Assembly: GCF_034702125.1 (NCBI RefSeq)
Contig: NC_085860.1
Coordinates: forward strand, 21,771,484 to 21,835,483
Length of the DNA: 64,000 nucleotides
Direction: 5' to 3'
Source: Engraulis encrasicolus
Taxonomy: Eukaryota > Chordata > Actinopteri > Clupeiformes > Engraulidae
The notes under the pieces were generated by a model. That model saw nothing but the letters and a program-made list of their open reading frames with translations. It did not search any database and had not been told where the DNA came from. This document shows, piece by piece, positions 1 through 11,172 of the stretch. Numbering within the stretch: the stretch's first letter is position 1; every line of letters starts with the position of its first letter. A program made the translations under genes and the position numbers.

Positions 1-266
1 CAATTTTCCGCTTCGCGAGCGCTAAGATCTGTGGCTTGAACACAACGGCCGGTTCACGATTAGGTGCGGGAAGAGCATCGGCACGGTTCTCAGTCGGCAT
101 GAATGCGCTCGTTGTCGTCACGGTTCGTGGAGAAAAAACAAGTATTTAGCGGTTCGCATTGCAAACCAATTTTCCGCTTCGCGAGCGCTAAGATCTGTGG
201 CTTGAACACAACAGCCGGTTCACGATTAGGTGCGGGAAAAAGCATTCACACGGTTCTCAGTCGGCC
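1..266. repeat. 166-bp tandem repeat, cut by the window edge
   Basis: The sequence beginning at base 1 recurs at 167 with few changes, for about 100 bp (CTTCGCGAGCGCTAAGATCT is in both). The period is 166 bp and at least 1.6 units are present; more may lie to the left. An 85-codon open frame (103-360) runs through it but matches nothing I recognise. It could be the edge of a satellite or a duplicated upstream region of the gene that follows. Confidence 0.75.
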
Positions 267-693
267 TGAGTATGCCATGTGTGGAGCTGAACAGGAGAAG
301 CATGCAACACATAGTGAATGCAGCCAACAGATCATTTGTGCATTACTTCCCTCTCAGTAAGACATTTACCATTTCACTTGTAAGGCACAATTATGAGAGA
401 TGTTAGCCACCGTGCACACAATCCATTCAGCTTTCTGCAATTGAGGAGGAGGTACAGGAGCCTCTATTTTGTGGCCAGCATTCATTGTAACATAACTATT
501 GTACATTCTAAATGGTATATTAACTAAGCTCGGGGCCCTCCTTATAATGCAAGAATCATGTGTTTTGAAAATGACCGTATTGTTATTATTCACAATTTAC
601 CTAGTGTCCCAACTTCAATGGAGTTGGGGTTTATAGACATATAATACTGGCATCCATAACTGTAATTGTGTGTTTGTTTCTCTTTCTTTCAGA

Positions 694-3215
694 CAAGAGA
701 TTGTATCTTGCACAAAAGCGCATCATAAAAAATACCATGGATGATGTTCCAGAGAGTACAGAAGAGAGCTCAGCAAGCAGAGGGAAGGTTTCATCACACG
801 ATAAGACGGCGCATACCAACTCCCCTGTCGGCAATGCCCAAGCCAGTACATCTGAATTAGAAAATGATGCTACATCTTTTGACCTTCCAAATCAGAGTTC
901 CCCTGGCCAGGATGATGTACCACAAAGTGATGATGAGGACGATGTACTACAAATGGTCAGAGAGAAGAATGAGAAAAAAAGACTGTACAATAAAAGACAA
1001 TACTGTCTCTACTGCAAGAAACCTTACGCTAAAATTTCTAAACATCTAGAACAGAAGCACTCCAAGGAACCTGATGTGGCAAGGGCAATTGGATTTCCTA
1101 AGAACTCGAAAGAGAGACAGTTGCATCTGAAACTCCTTCGTAACAGAGGGAATTTGGCACACAACACTAAGGTCGTACAAACAGGAGAAGGGAATTTGGT
1201 ACTATGCAAGACACCAAAACATGGGATGCAGACACAAGACTTTGCACCTTGTACATTCTGCCAGGGATTGTATAAAAAAAAGGTCTTATGGCGACATGTG
1301 AGGATGTGCGAGTTTAGGCCAGATGATGTCACAGCGTTTGCGAACCCTGCTGTCGGCAATGCCCAAGCCAGTACATCTGAATTGGAAAATGATGCTACAT
1401 CGTTTGACCTATCAAATCAGGGTTCGCCTAGCCAGGATGATGTGCCACAAAGTGATGATGAAGATGATGATGATGATGATGATGAAGTACAACAAATGGT
1501 CAGTGGTTCTGGCTCTGAGAAGAATGTGAAAAAAAGACTGTACAATAAAAGACAATACTGTCTCTACTGCAAGAAACCTTACTCTAAAATTTCCAGACAT
1601 CTAGAACGGACACATTCTAAAGAACCTGATGTGGCAAGGGCAATTGGATTTCCTAAAAACTCGAAAGAGAGACAGTTGCATCTGAAACTCCTTCGAAACA
1701 GAGGGAATTTGGCACACAACGCTAAGGTCGTACAAACAGGAGAAGGGAATTTAGTAGCATGCAAGACACCAAAGCATGGGATGCAGACGCACGACTTTGC
1801 ACCTTGTACATTCTGCCAGGGACTATTCACAAAAAAGGTCTTATGGCGACATTTGAAGATATGCGAGTTTAGGCCAGACGATTTCAAAGCCAGACCAGGT
1901 AGAAACCGAGTGCGGCCTCTGTGTGCTCTACCACTTATCAAGACGGACATCAGTCACTTCCAGAAAGACTTCCAAGAAGTGGTGAACCAAATGACCCCAG
2001 ATCAGGTCTCCATTGAAGTGATGAAAGACAAAAACATAATGAGGTTTGGACATCAATTGTACAGGAAACATCGTAGCAGTGATAACAAGGATCGGTTCAT
2101 TAGACAAAGGATGAGAGAGCTCGGAAGACTCCTCTTGAGTGCTAAGAAAGTGACAAAGAATCTCAAAACCTTAAATGATCTAATCAAGCCAAAAAACTTC
2201 ATGCAAACTGTGAAGTCCGTGAAGGATGTTGCTGGCTGTGTGGAAAAAACGAACACGTATAAAAGCCCAACACTTGCCCTGAATCTAGGGGACAGTTTAT
2301 CAAAGATTGCAGAACTTGTTGAAAGCAATGCACGTATCGAAGGTGACTTGGACACTGCTGAAGCTGCTGGACAATTCCGCCATATCTACAATGCCAAGTG
2401 GAATGAACTAGTTTCAGCCGCTGCCAACAGGACCCTTGAAATGGCACAGAACCCGGGGAACTGGGATTCTCCTCTAGTTCTGCCTTTTACAGATGATGTG
2501 AGAAAGTTACATTCATATCTAGATGATAAGTCACAGGAGTACTACAAGGCCTTATCTACAAATGCTAGTACTGAGAATTGGGCAAACCTTACAAAGGTCA
2601 CTTTGACCAAGATAATATTGTTCAATCGTTGGAGAAGTGGGGAAGTGTCTAAAATGTTGCTCTCCAGTTTTATTGTGATCGATCAATCAGAACCAAATTC
2701 AGAAGTAATCGCAGGGCTCTCGAGCTTGCAACAGAAGCTATGTAATCACTTTCAGAGGTTGGAAATACGAGGCGACTGTGACAGAAAATTTGCCCTTCTT
2801 CTTACTCCAGACATGTGCAAATCACTAGAGCTCCTTGTGGAAAAACGGGATGCTTGCGGGGTTGAGGATGACAATCCTTACTTCTTTGCAAGACCAGCTG
2901 GGGCGTCCTTCTTCCGTGCATCTTACTGTTTACGGCACTATGCTGTAGCGTGTGGTGCTAAGAGTGCAGATAATTTGTGCTCCCCAAAGTATCGAGACCG
3001 AGTTTGGACCATCTCGAAGGTGCTGAATCTGACCAGCACCGAACTGAAGCAGTTTCTTGGTTTTCCCATTCCAATCGTCCACGAACAGGTCTATCATCTA
3101 CCTGAGGGCACCTTGCAACTTGCTAAAATATGCAAAGTTTTACTGGCTTTTGAAAGGGGACGGCATGCAGAGTTACAAGGAAAGACGCTAGATGACATCT
3201 ACATCGACTCCGATG
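694..3215 (+). CDS. Copy 1, exon 1: zinc fingers plus recombinase-like domain (coding from 737)
   Basis: A long open frame with no stop. The N-terminus is Asp/Glu/Ser-rich. Each module has a first finger CLYC...H-x4-H (near 1001 and 1557) and a second finger CTFC...H-x3-C (near 1247 and 1802), about 75 residues apart. The C-terminal half has features of the Crypton-like tyrosine-recombinase family: FNRWRSGEVSKM (box I arginine, near 2626), LLLTPDMCKSLELLVEKRD, NPYFFARP, then YRDRVWTISKVLNL and VYHLPEGTLQLAK, which carries the candidate tyrosine. Family members usually have a His after the box II arginine pair (RKH) and a GH in the following loop. Here these read RDR and GF, so catalysis is doubtful. 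The donor GATG|GTAAGG at 3216 is in phase 1. Reading through it gives 14 more codons to a stop at 3257, so an intron-retaining short form is possible. Confidence 0.85.
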
Positions 3216-6200
3216 GTAAGGAAATTCTTTTTACGTCTTTTCTATACATGATATTTTAATATGATTGCATTTGGAAATGGGAACTTAAATGCAAATATTT
3301 AAACTTGTCCTGTCAGAGAAAGTATGGAAAGTTGTGGAGGAAGATGAGGATGATGAGACCGATACTGAACCGGGAATGAACGGTAAGAAACGTTTCTCAT
3401 GAAACCATCAAAAGTCCCTATATATTTTTTACATTTACCCATTGATGTTTAAACATAAAGCATCATCTTAATATTTTATATGTGGTTTGAAATTTGGCAA
3501 GTTCAATATGGAAAGGATACAATTTAGTATCCCAAACAAAATTTAAATATATTACTCTATTCTAAGTCTAACCCACCTATAAATATATGACCTTCATGAA
3601 TGAAATAAAAAGAATTCTAAAAATGTGTAGTGACATTTTAGCGGTATATGTACAAAATGTAGCATTCCCATAATATCTCTGTAAGAGAAATCTGTAGCCT
3701 AATCCAAATCAATTGATCTCTCATAGAGAAACAAGATAATCAAGAAATCATAGTTTTTCTGCTTTGCTTGACAAAAAATTGTATAATGCTTATTTAGTTT
3801 AATTTCATTTCTTTAGGTGGCCATGAAGACCAAATGGTAACCATGGCTCAGTCTGTATTAACACGGAACGCTAGTAATGCCATTCCAGGCTATTCCAGGC
3901 AAGGTCAATCAGCACCAAGAAAATGGAACAGAGGTATCGTCCCATTTCTGTTCTATAATATTGGTTTAGCATCTTTGGTTTAGCATCTTTGATATTGATA
4001 TCAATTGATAATTGTTGTGACAGTATTAAAGCTGCACACCTGTCATCGACAAACATTCTATTGTAAGATGACGCACAATTATTATTTTTTTTAGACTTAA
4101 AGTAATGTTAACAATTTTTTTCCCGTAAAAAGTTTTGCCACAAATGATGACACTTATTTGGTTACAGTACATGCAGCCATTCTGACATACCACCATTCTG
4201 ACATGGGCGTATAGTTTTCGGAATGGCGACATCTGTTACTTTTATGGGACGTCCCACCATTCTGACACTTATTTTTTTTGGTCGGAATGGCGATACAGAA
4301 TTGTTCTGACACACAGGTGAATTTTGACAGAATGATCACACCCACTCAGTGTTGCCAGATTGGGCCATTTCCCGCGCAGATGGTCTGCTTAGGATGGACG
4401 TCTGTGGGTAGAAATGGATTTTGGAGGAAAAAAAACAGTTTTTGGCCATAGAAATCAATAGAATTGGGCGGGATTTAGTGCTTCCAGGTGGGTTTTGAGC
4501 ATTTTTTGGGCTGGAAATCATCAGCCTCATCTGGCAACCCTGCCCACTCAGATTATGACTCACATAAGTTACAGATGATGAGAACTCACTGTTGTGTTTT
4601 GTAGGCTATATACACTGCGTTCCAAATTATTATGGAAATTACATTTTTCACTGATAGTCCTAAATGCTATTATAAACTACAGTCATTATATTTTTCAAGT
4701 CATCAACCATTAGAGTACAAATCAATTTTTTTTGGATTAACGTTCCAATGAATTTAAAGGGACACTGTGTGAAATATGCAGTTATGGATAAACCCAACAT
4801 AACCCAACCCAACCTAAGCCAATGCTCACAATCAGGACTCCAGTGGCTCTAGTAATACATGACAACCACATGCATACAGGTACTGGCCATATAATTACAA
4901 TATCATGAAAAAGTTAATTTATTTCCATAATTCCATCAATAATGTTGAACTTTCATGGTTTGTAGATGCATTGCACACATTCTTATGCATTGCACACACC
5001 GTCTAATCCGGCCCCCAATATAATGTCAATTTTCTGCAGCTTCACATGAAATATGACATGTTTTGTTAAGGATTCTTAGAAATTACATTTGCAATACAAT
5101 TAAGTTATATTTCAGGGGACCTAGAGAAGGTGGGGTTTGTGGTAAAGGTGGCCACCTTCAATATAGTCCCAAATTGCAGGGAGAAATCCTGGTTCGTGTT
5201 CATAGTACGGCCCTTGGAGGAAATAGCTACTCCATGGGCAAATATCAGAGACATTCAGCACCTCAAGCATGGACAGCTCCCTCTGAGAGCAAGTTGGTCA
5301 AATAGCTTCTTGTAGAGTAATGTATCTCAAGCTTGTACTTTTTCTGGATCCATGTGATGTGAGGTGAACGCTCCTTTTGGAGAACTTCGGTTGAGAGATC
5401 TTTGGAGATTTTAGGTTGAAAACAAATGGATTTCCCTTAGTGCTGTAGATGGTGGTAGGGCACATCCTTTGCAAGCCGTCACCAAACGCCACAGAAAAAG
5501 ACAAAAGGTGGAGGGGACAACGCCCCCTTACGAGATCAAATTTAAGCACACTCTTTTGCGTAGGGTAGGCATGGTTTGGGGTCTTGGTGTACTAGAAGAT
5601 GTTTCATTAAGGTGTCAGGATGACGATATCAAAACGTGTCGGCGTGGTGGTATGTTGGAATGATGGTTGCCTACTTACTTCCAGGTTGATCCTCGTGGTT
5701 ATATTTTTTAGTATTTTTTTAAAATAATATTGGGATACTGAATGTTTAAAATGAAATGTGAGCTTCCATGTCATTGTAAGACAACATTGTCACCTCCCTA
5801 CTGGACCTCACTGGTTGTTGCTCCTCTGGATTTTTAGCAAAATACTGAATATACTATGACATGTTCATGCCACTAAAAGATATCGCTGTAATGATAAAAG
5901 ATGCGGGGAAGTGTTATGTTCATACCTAATTCTTCAATTGCCATTCACATAGCATGCACTAAATTGCCTTGACATTGCAACGAATTGCATGTTGCTGAAA
6001 TGATGCCGCTGTATTCATACCTGACTTTTTTTCATAACACGCATGAAATTGCATTAGATTTGCACTAAAATATTTCTGTCCCTTATTAGATGTGAAGAAA
6101 TGTAAGCCGGCCTCCATATCCCTGAAGAACAAGTATTTAAAGGGCAGGAGGCTGGTCAGAGAGAAGAGGAGTGAGGCCGCTGCAAAAGACTGTGATGGGC

Positions 6201-6697
6201 AGCAGTTCTCATTCATGGGCCTCTTGGAGAACGTAGGAGAAGAAACGGTTACGGCCTCTTACATGTCACAGTCCGAGCCATCATTCCAATCCTTCTCCCA
6301 GCCCCTGTCACAGAGTGTGTCTCAATCCCAATCCCAGTCAGAGTCATGGTTTGAGCCCCTATCTCACTTCACACAACAGGCTACATCAGTTGACCAGAAC
6401 TATCCTCTCCAGCCCCAATCCTCACCACAGTGTCAGTCTACACCAGGGGCGGTAATGGAGGGGCCGTCCACAGCCACGGCTCCACAGGGCCCTGGGAGGA
6501 GGAGAACTAGACCAGACCAGGGACAGATGGACAGTTTTGAGAGTAGTGTAATGTCTGTCATCCAGCAGAACATGGATGAAGAGACCCTCTTTCTGTTGAG
6601 CCTGGCTCCTCGTCTTTGTGGTCTACCGGGGGAGAAAAGGACCCAGGTGAAAATGGATTTCCTGGCCAGCTTACAAAGGGCTGAGTTTCCGGGATGA
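737..6697 (+). CDS. Zinc-finger / tyrosine-recombinase-like / BESS-like protein, copy 1 (four exons, 1089 aa)
   Basis: Whole-gene entry. Coding exons are 737-3215, 3317-3382, 3817-3933 and 6090-6697. All three introns are GT-AG and phase 1, and the sum is 3270 nt, an exact number of codons. The upstream splice acceptor (TTTCTTTCAG ending at 693) and the Kozak-like ACCATGG place the start at 737 rather than at the upstream in-frame ATG at 668, which lies in the polypyrimidine tract. Predicted order: acidic N-terminus; two zinc-finger modules (about residues 85-195 and 270-380); a Crypton-type tyrosine-recombinase-like domain (about 400-826); an acidic linker from exon 2; a linker from exon 3; a Ser/Gln-rich stretch; a BESS-like motif (about 1048-1087). 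Crypton-related open frames are common in teleost genomes. The fusion to a BESS-like tail and its retention in a tandem duplicate are what stand out. Function is not known; nuclear DNA or chromatin binding is inferred from the domains. Confidence 0.8.
826..1880 (+). repeat. Internal tandem duplication of the zinc-finger module in copy 1
   Basis: The block starting TGTCGGCAATGCCCAAGCCA at 826 recurs at 1351, a 525-bp offset (175 codons). It preserves the frame and gives two successive acidic-plus-double-finger modules. The offset grows to about 550 bp toward the module ends because the second copy has extra GAT codons near 1458-1485 and an extra short SGSGS-type insert. Copy 2 of the gene has only one module, so this duplication is specific to copy 1 or was lost from copy 2. 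Confidence 0.9.
3317..3382 (+). CDS. Copy 1, exon 2 (acidic, 66 nt)
   Basis: Flanked by TGTCAG and GTAAGA, phase 1 at both ends. It encodes EKVWKVVEEDEDDETDTEPG and a further MN, a short acidic linker. The same exon is found in copy 2 with seven more acidic codons. Conservation of both splice sites and frame between the copies supports it as a real exon. Confidence 0.75.
3817..3933 (+). CDS. Copy 1, exon 3 (117 nt)
   Basis: Acceptor TTTCTTTAG, donor GTATCG, phase 1 at both ends. It encodes 39 residues including GGHEDQMVTMAQSVLTRNAS and QGQSAPRKWNR. The length is identical to the copy 2 exon (117 nt), with only substitutions between them. No recognised domain. Confidence 0.75.
3934..6089 (+). 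other. Copy 1 intron 3
   Basis: 2156 bp. The first ~250 bp and the last ~60 bp align with intron 3 of copy 2; the middle does not. It contains short repeats of the motif CCATTCTGACA (4175-4325), the small hAT-like element at 4347-4542, and otherwise unassigned sequence, including unrecognised short open frames around 5063-5663 that I do not support as genes. Confidence 0.65.
4347..4542. mobile_element. Small hAT-like MITE in copy 1 intron 3
   Basis: The ends are CAGTGTTGCCAGAT and ATCTGGCAACCCTG, inverted repeats of 14 bp with one mismatch. CCCACTCA lies on both sides if the first CA of the element is counted as target site. The 196-bp interior is non-coding. It is absent from the equivalent intron of copy 2, so it probably inserted after the gene duplication. 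Confidence 0.75.
6090..6697 (+). CDS. Copy 1, exon 4: Ser/Gln-rich region and BESS-like C-terminus
   Basis: The acceptor CCTTATTAG ends at 6089. Two bases complete the split codon and the frame then opens at a GTG (VKKCKPASISLKNKY), so the exon has no start codon of its own and must be spliced. The basic segment KGRRLVREKRSEAAAK is followed by a Ser/Gln-rich stretch with repeated SQ. The C-terminus DEETLFLLSLAPRL...LPGEKRTQVKMDFLASLQ fits the BESS pattern (FLLSL...LP..KR..VKM...L), a protein-interaction motif known mainly from insect MADF-BESS proteins and also found in vertebrate transposon-derived genes. The stop is TGA at 6695. Confidence 0.8.
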
Positions 6698-7270
6698 ATT
6701 GGTTTTCAAGTGGACTTGGTTTTCAAGTGGACCTTTTTAGTACTTTATGGTCATGTGTTGTGATAATTCATGGTATATTTTTTACATGCTGCTCTCATGC
6801 ATACAATGCCCCTCCAGTGTCCTAAATGGCGGTAATATGTCTCTGCCTCAGTTACAAGGGATAGTTTGAGCTCCACTCGAACACAACACTCTGTAAGTAT
6901 TTATTTAATGGGAAAATATGGAACTCTATGTCAGAGGTCTGTGATGAGAGTGGTATTGAATTTTGTAAAATAGCTGCCATAGACCATATATCTGAATTTA
7001 TAGTTTATTTTTCTTTCAGGTGAGCCTATGGGGCAACTATGTTTAATCTTATTATTCAATCTTGTATTAACACTACTTTCATTCTTTTATTTTTGAGCTT
7101 TTTCACATTTTATTTTTGGTTTTGTTACTGGTACTTTTTGTATATCTGTATGAAACGCGCTATACAAGTAAACTTGCCTTGTGTACAATCCCATTGTTTT
7201 TCACAATTAATCAAAGCACAGAGCATTATCGGTTTTAATGCAAGACATGCACCACATGGATGCTTCACCC
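6698..7270 (+). other. 3' flank of copy 1, shared with copy 2
   Basis: Homologous to about 17772-18605, allowing for an insertion in copy 2. It ends in a segment (ACGCGCTATACAAGTAAACT near 7155) that resembles the 3' end of a fish LINE and is present in both copies. It marks the right limit of the duplicated unit near 7270. No coding content recognised. Confidence 0.6.
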
Positions 7271-7420
7271 TGGCTGTTTCTCTGGACCCTGGATAATGGA
7301 GTTGCTGTGCTTTCTTTGACTAGTGATTAGGCCTACGCTAGTTCATATTCATATTCAATCACCGCTGCTTGTGTGGGTGGGTGAAGGCTGGTTGTGTTCA
7401 AGCGTGTGCTTGCTATATGT

Positions 7421-7767
7421 TTAAAGGTGCACTGTATTTTTAGTAGTTCATTTCCAGAACCCATGCTGCCTATTCACAAATTTTACCTTTTTAACAAATA
7501 CTTACCACCCCCACCAAATTCTAAGTATTAAATATGACTTGAGAAAATTGCACATTTCATGAAAAGATCTTCTCCTTGGTCTGCCATTTAGAATTTCCAG
7601 AATAGAAATTTTTAGCTGCAAAACTTACTGTGCTTTGGTCATATGAGTTAATATCGATTCATTATTCAGAAAATATTAATGAAAAGATCAAATTTGTCAA
7701 TAGTAGGCATAGTTGCAAAACCTACCCTGGCCACCCTGTGCCACCATCTTACACAGTGCACCTTTAA
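7421..7767. mobile_element. MITE flanked by TTAA
   Basis: The ends TTAAAGGTGCACTGTA and TTACACAGTGCACCTTTAA are inverted, with TTAA at both ends, as for piggyBac-type target sites. The 347-bp interior is AT-rich and non-coding. The same left end occurs at 12722, just upstream of copy 2. Confidence 0.7.
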
Positions 7768-7794
7768 TTAAATGTGCAATAATGTGTATAGGTT

Positions 7795-7972
7795 TTTTTT
7801 TTTTTTTTAAGTATTTTTGGGGGGTCCTTTTGGCCTTTATTGTCACAGGACAGTATGAGAGTAGACAGGAAATGATTGGGAGAAAGAGATGGGACAGGGC
7901 CGGGAAATGACCACGGCCGGACTCGAACTGGGGTCCTTGTGGGCAGTGTAAGCCCAAATGTGGGGGGCTCAG
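7795..7972 (-). mobile_element. tRNA-derived SINE (minus strand)
   Basis: On the minus strand a promoter-like B box (AGTTCGAGTCC) is followed by a conserved body with CTACTCTCATACTGTCCTGT and CAATAAAGGCC and ends in a long A run (T run on the plus strand at 7793-7808). The same family is at 17970-18158, 43885-44003 and 55672-55858. Confidence 0.7.
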
Positions 7973-8837
7973 CGATGTTAATTAGGTTTTGTGCATTATG
8001 AAATTTGTATAAGGTGACAGGCACCTTAATCTCCCTCCGGATTAATAAAAGTAGCAATACTACCAGAGACAGTACTACTCAAAAGTAGTCCTAGAACTAC
8101 TCTGCACACACCCCCTGCTCAATAGGTGGCGATAGACAAAACCAACCCACACTACTCCCTATCTCACGTGATCACACTACACAGACACTGCATGAGAGAC
8201 ACCGCCCCCTTAGGCATCATATTTTGATGTGGTGGTAGAAACACTTCTATAACGGCTGTGGTAGAAATGCACGCCGCACATGATTAAACAAGTGATGTCA
8301 AATCTCAAGTGTCTTTAGGATTTACGTGTAATTGAGTAATGGAGAGGACAATGTGGATCACAATTCTGCGATAGGCAAGACAGCCTGTGTCAAAGCCTTT
8401 GAAACTGAACTCGCACGAACCATAACAAAGAGGTGGTTACATTATGAGGACGCTGTGCTTTGAGGTAATTTCTTTCATGCTTACTGAAAATATGCAACAT
8501 GTTATCACCACTGACCTGGGGATGTAAGAAGTCTCTATAGCCAACTAAAGTAAAAGGATAAACAAAGCCACGCCATATCGCCGCGAATCTCTTTGCCCTT
8601 ATGATGTCGTGACCCCTTTTGCGATTGTTTTGGCATAGCAGGCTACCTTTTCCAGAAAGTAGTGAAAGTTGCGGTGGTGATCAGGCCTTTGATTTAAAAA
8701 AAAAAAAAAAAAAAAAAAACTAGTGCATTTCGCTCAGGTAGGCCTAATATCAAGGCTATTTGAGTTGCAAACCACATTCCCTCGGGATGAACAGTCCGAA
8801 GTTCCAGATGTCCTGTAGGCTGTGCTGTCAGACAATA
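7973..8837. other. Unassigned intergenic sequence
   Basis: No gene or clear repeat boundary seen. It contains an A run (8695-8719) and short open frames without recognisable content. Confidence 0.5.
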
Positions 8838-9215
8838 TTACATTACATTATATTGCATTTGGCAGACGCTTTATAACCAAAGCGACTTTCAAAAGAGGAC
8901 ATATTCAAGCCAACATCACAAGCAAATACAATGTGCACAGGAGATATACAGAACAACAAGTGCAGTTGCAGAGGGGTTATTTTTTTATTTTTTTATTTTT
9001 TTAATTAAAGAGTAAATAACGAGTACACACACACACAAACTAACTAAACTAAACATCATGTCAGGAGTCTGCCCTGGGGCAAGGCCAGTTCAAGCATTAG
9101 TCTAGTAGATTCTCTCGAAAGAGGAAGGTCTTCAGTTGTTTCTTGAAGGCTGCAAGAGATGTGCTTAGTCTTGCTGCCTCTGGGAGACCGTTCCACCACT
9201 TAGGTACCACAACAA
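8838..9215 (-). mobile_element. LINE 3' fragment (C-terminal reverse-transcriptase end)
   Basis: On the minus strand (9110-9215) the peptide WWNGLPEAARLSTSLAAFKK and then QLKTFLFRE is the typical C-terminal end of fish CR1/L2/Rex-type LINE polymerases. A short 3' UTR ends in AAGTCGCTTTGGTTATAAAG and a TAATG-rich tail at 8838-8865. That 3' tail closely matches the tail of the SINE at 56632-56857, consistent with LINE-driven SINE mobilisation. Confidence 0.65.
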
Positions 9216-9221
9216 TAGGCT

Positions 9222-9388
9222 ATTCATAACTTGTGTTTCGTTGCTTATGTAATTTGTAGAGCCAGAAAAGAGCTTTCAAACTAGGCCTACATCAAAATCA
9301 CCTATTTGTGAATTGAATTGGCAGACATTATTAAGGATGAATGCTTATTATGATTATTGAAATGCAGTGGGGTTCTACCTTGCTACTG
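9222..9388. repeat. Degraded extra arm of the foldback element
   Basis: Resembles the arm at 10798-11010 (shared TAATTTGTAGAGCCAGAAAA and a GGGGT.CTACCTT.CTACT block) with deletions. It abuts the LINE 3' end at 9389. Confidence 0.55.
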
Positions 9389-9791
9389 AAGTCAAGTCAG
9401 CTTTTATTGTCACTTTCTTCATTATGCACAAGACATACAAGGAAAATGAAATTACGTTTTCTCTCTTTACCATGCCAGGACATAGATACAAGACTGACAT
9501 TTTACAGACTGACATAAAGTGCAAGACAAGACAGGTAACAGTGATAGACTGGTAACAATAAGTGGTCAATAATAAATACAGTACAAACGTTCAACATTTA
9601 ACATTGAACATGTAACAGAAGATAAGATAAATATAAATATGTGTAGACATTACAATAATAGAACAATAACAGTGATTGTAGCAATAGTAACAGTATAATG
9701 ACAATAGTTATATAAAGTAGTAGATTTGGGTAGCAGCATTGTATGCAGCATGTTGTATTGTTTTATGTTCCAGGACTGAGGTAGTGCAGGT

Positions 9792-11070
9792 GGGTTATTT
9801 CACATGAAATCACACTTTGGGACCCGACCGACACAGATTTCAATCATACTTGCTGTGCCTGTTTAGTAGCAAGGTAGCATCCCAGAAATGAATTTGTGTG
9901 AACCTGACACCAATATTAAGGGAAAAACAGACTAGCAAAGGTTTACATATGAGGGTAGGACACTATGCATTCAGCCTTGATTATGTCAGTCAGTGTAAGT
10001 CACAAAAAGATGTCTGTAGTGTTATTTGAAAGCTCTTTTGTGGCTCTACAAATTACAAAAACAGCATGGAATACAACAACCCTCAGAATATGAATTATCA
10101 TATTCATATCATGTTACATAGCCTGTAATGTCATGAACAACACCTGCAATGCAGGTGTTTGGTTCTTTATTCATTTCAGAGATAATGGGACTCAAAAATA
10201 TGGCATCATACAAATCAAGTAGTAATAATATGGTAATACGATAGTAATGTCACATGACAGCATGTCTATCGGAATATGTGAAGGATGGAGATGGTTCATG
10301 AGGATGCAGGAAGTTCAGTTTCACCTCTCCAGTGCTCGTCATACATTCTTCAGGTACAACATACCCTTTGATGCTTGAACATTCAGAAAATTCTTTTACT
10401 GAGCTTAGTCTTTCAACCCTACCCTGAAAATGGTCTAGCTTCCACTGTGTCCATTGACAATGGGCAGAAGCGGTGTAATTTTTGAATACCTGGAATAGGG
10501 ACAGACAAGGGTGCAGGGCCCACCGGTAAAATGCCTGTTATGCCAGATGACCAGTCCAGTCCTGTCCCTGACACTACTCTTTTACTACTTCATTACAACT
10601 CATTTCAACCTTTATATCCCATTATCTCTTGAATGAATAAAGAACCAAACACCCCATTTTCAGGTGTTGTTTATGACCTTACAGGCTATATTTAGACAAG
10701 AAACCGTCCATTTTAAAATATGAGGTTTTTTAATATTCAATTTTTAATTTTTCAATGCGTCATAATTCATATACTGATGGTTGTTGTATTCCATGTCGTG
10801 TGTGTAATTTGTAGAGCCAGAAAAGAGTTTTCAAACAACACCTCAGACATCTTTTTGTGACTTACACTGACTGATATAATCAAGGCTGAATGTATAGTGT
10901 CCTACCCTCATATATAAACCTTTGCTAGTCTGTTTCTCCCTTAATATTGGTGTCAGACTCACACAAATGCAGTTCTGGGGTGCTACCTTCCTACTAAACA
11001 GGCACAGCAAGTATGATTGAAATCTGTGTTGGTCGGGTCCCAAAGTGTCTGATTTCACGTGAAATGACCC
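9792..11070. mobile_element. Foldback element with long inverted arms
   Basis: The left arm (9792 to about 10190) and right arm (about 10618-11070) are inverted copies, roughly 400 bp each. The outer ends are GGGTTATTTCACATGAAATC and GATTTCACGTGAAATGACCC. The inner arm block around AACAACACCTG and GGTTCTTTATTCAT recurs at 10650. The spacer is about 430 bp. No transposase is encoded. It sits inside the LINE at 9389-12318. No clear target duplication was identified. Confidence 0.75.
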
Positions 11071-11075
11071 AAGTA

Positions 11076-11077
<2 letters not shown>

Positions 11078-11171
<94 letters not shown>
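11078..11171. repeat. (GT)n microsatellite
   Basis: About 94 bp of pure GT immediately after the right arm of the foldback element. The long CV/HT open frames across it are artefacts. Confidence 0.95.

Positions 11172-11172
<1 letters not shown>

Noticed and set aside
668..736. Start of gene copy 1 at the ATG at 668
   Set aside because: The first 26 bases are the polypyrimidine tract and acceptor of an upstream intron (TTTCTTTCAG to 693). ACCATGG at 737 has a much better start context and the equivalent site exists in copy 2.
1024..1359. Minus-strand frames opposite the zinc-finger modules (also 1579-1950 and 13160-13531)
   Set aside because: They are antisense shadows of a conserved coding exon and repeat because that exon is duplicated.
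7697..8057. Minus-strand coding frames
   Set aside because: They are translations of a SINE.
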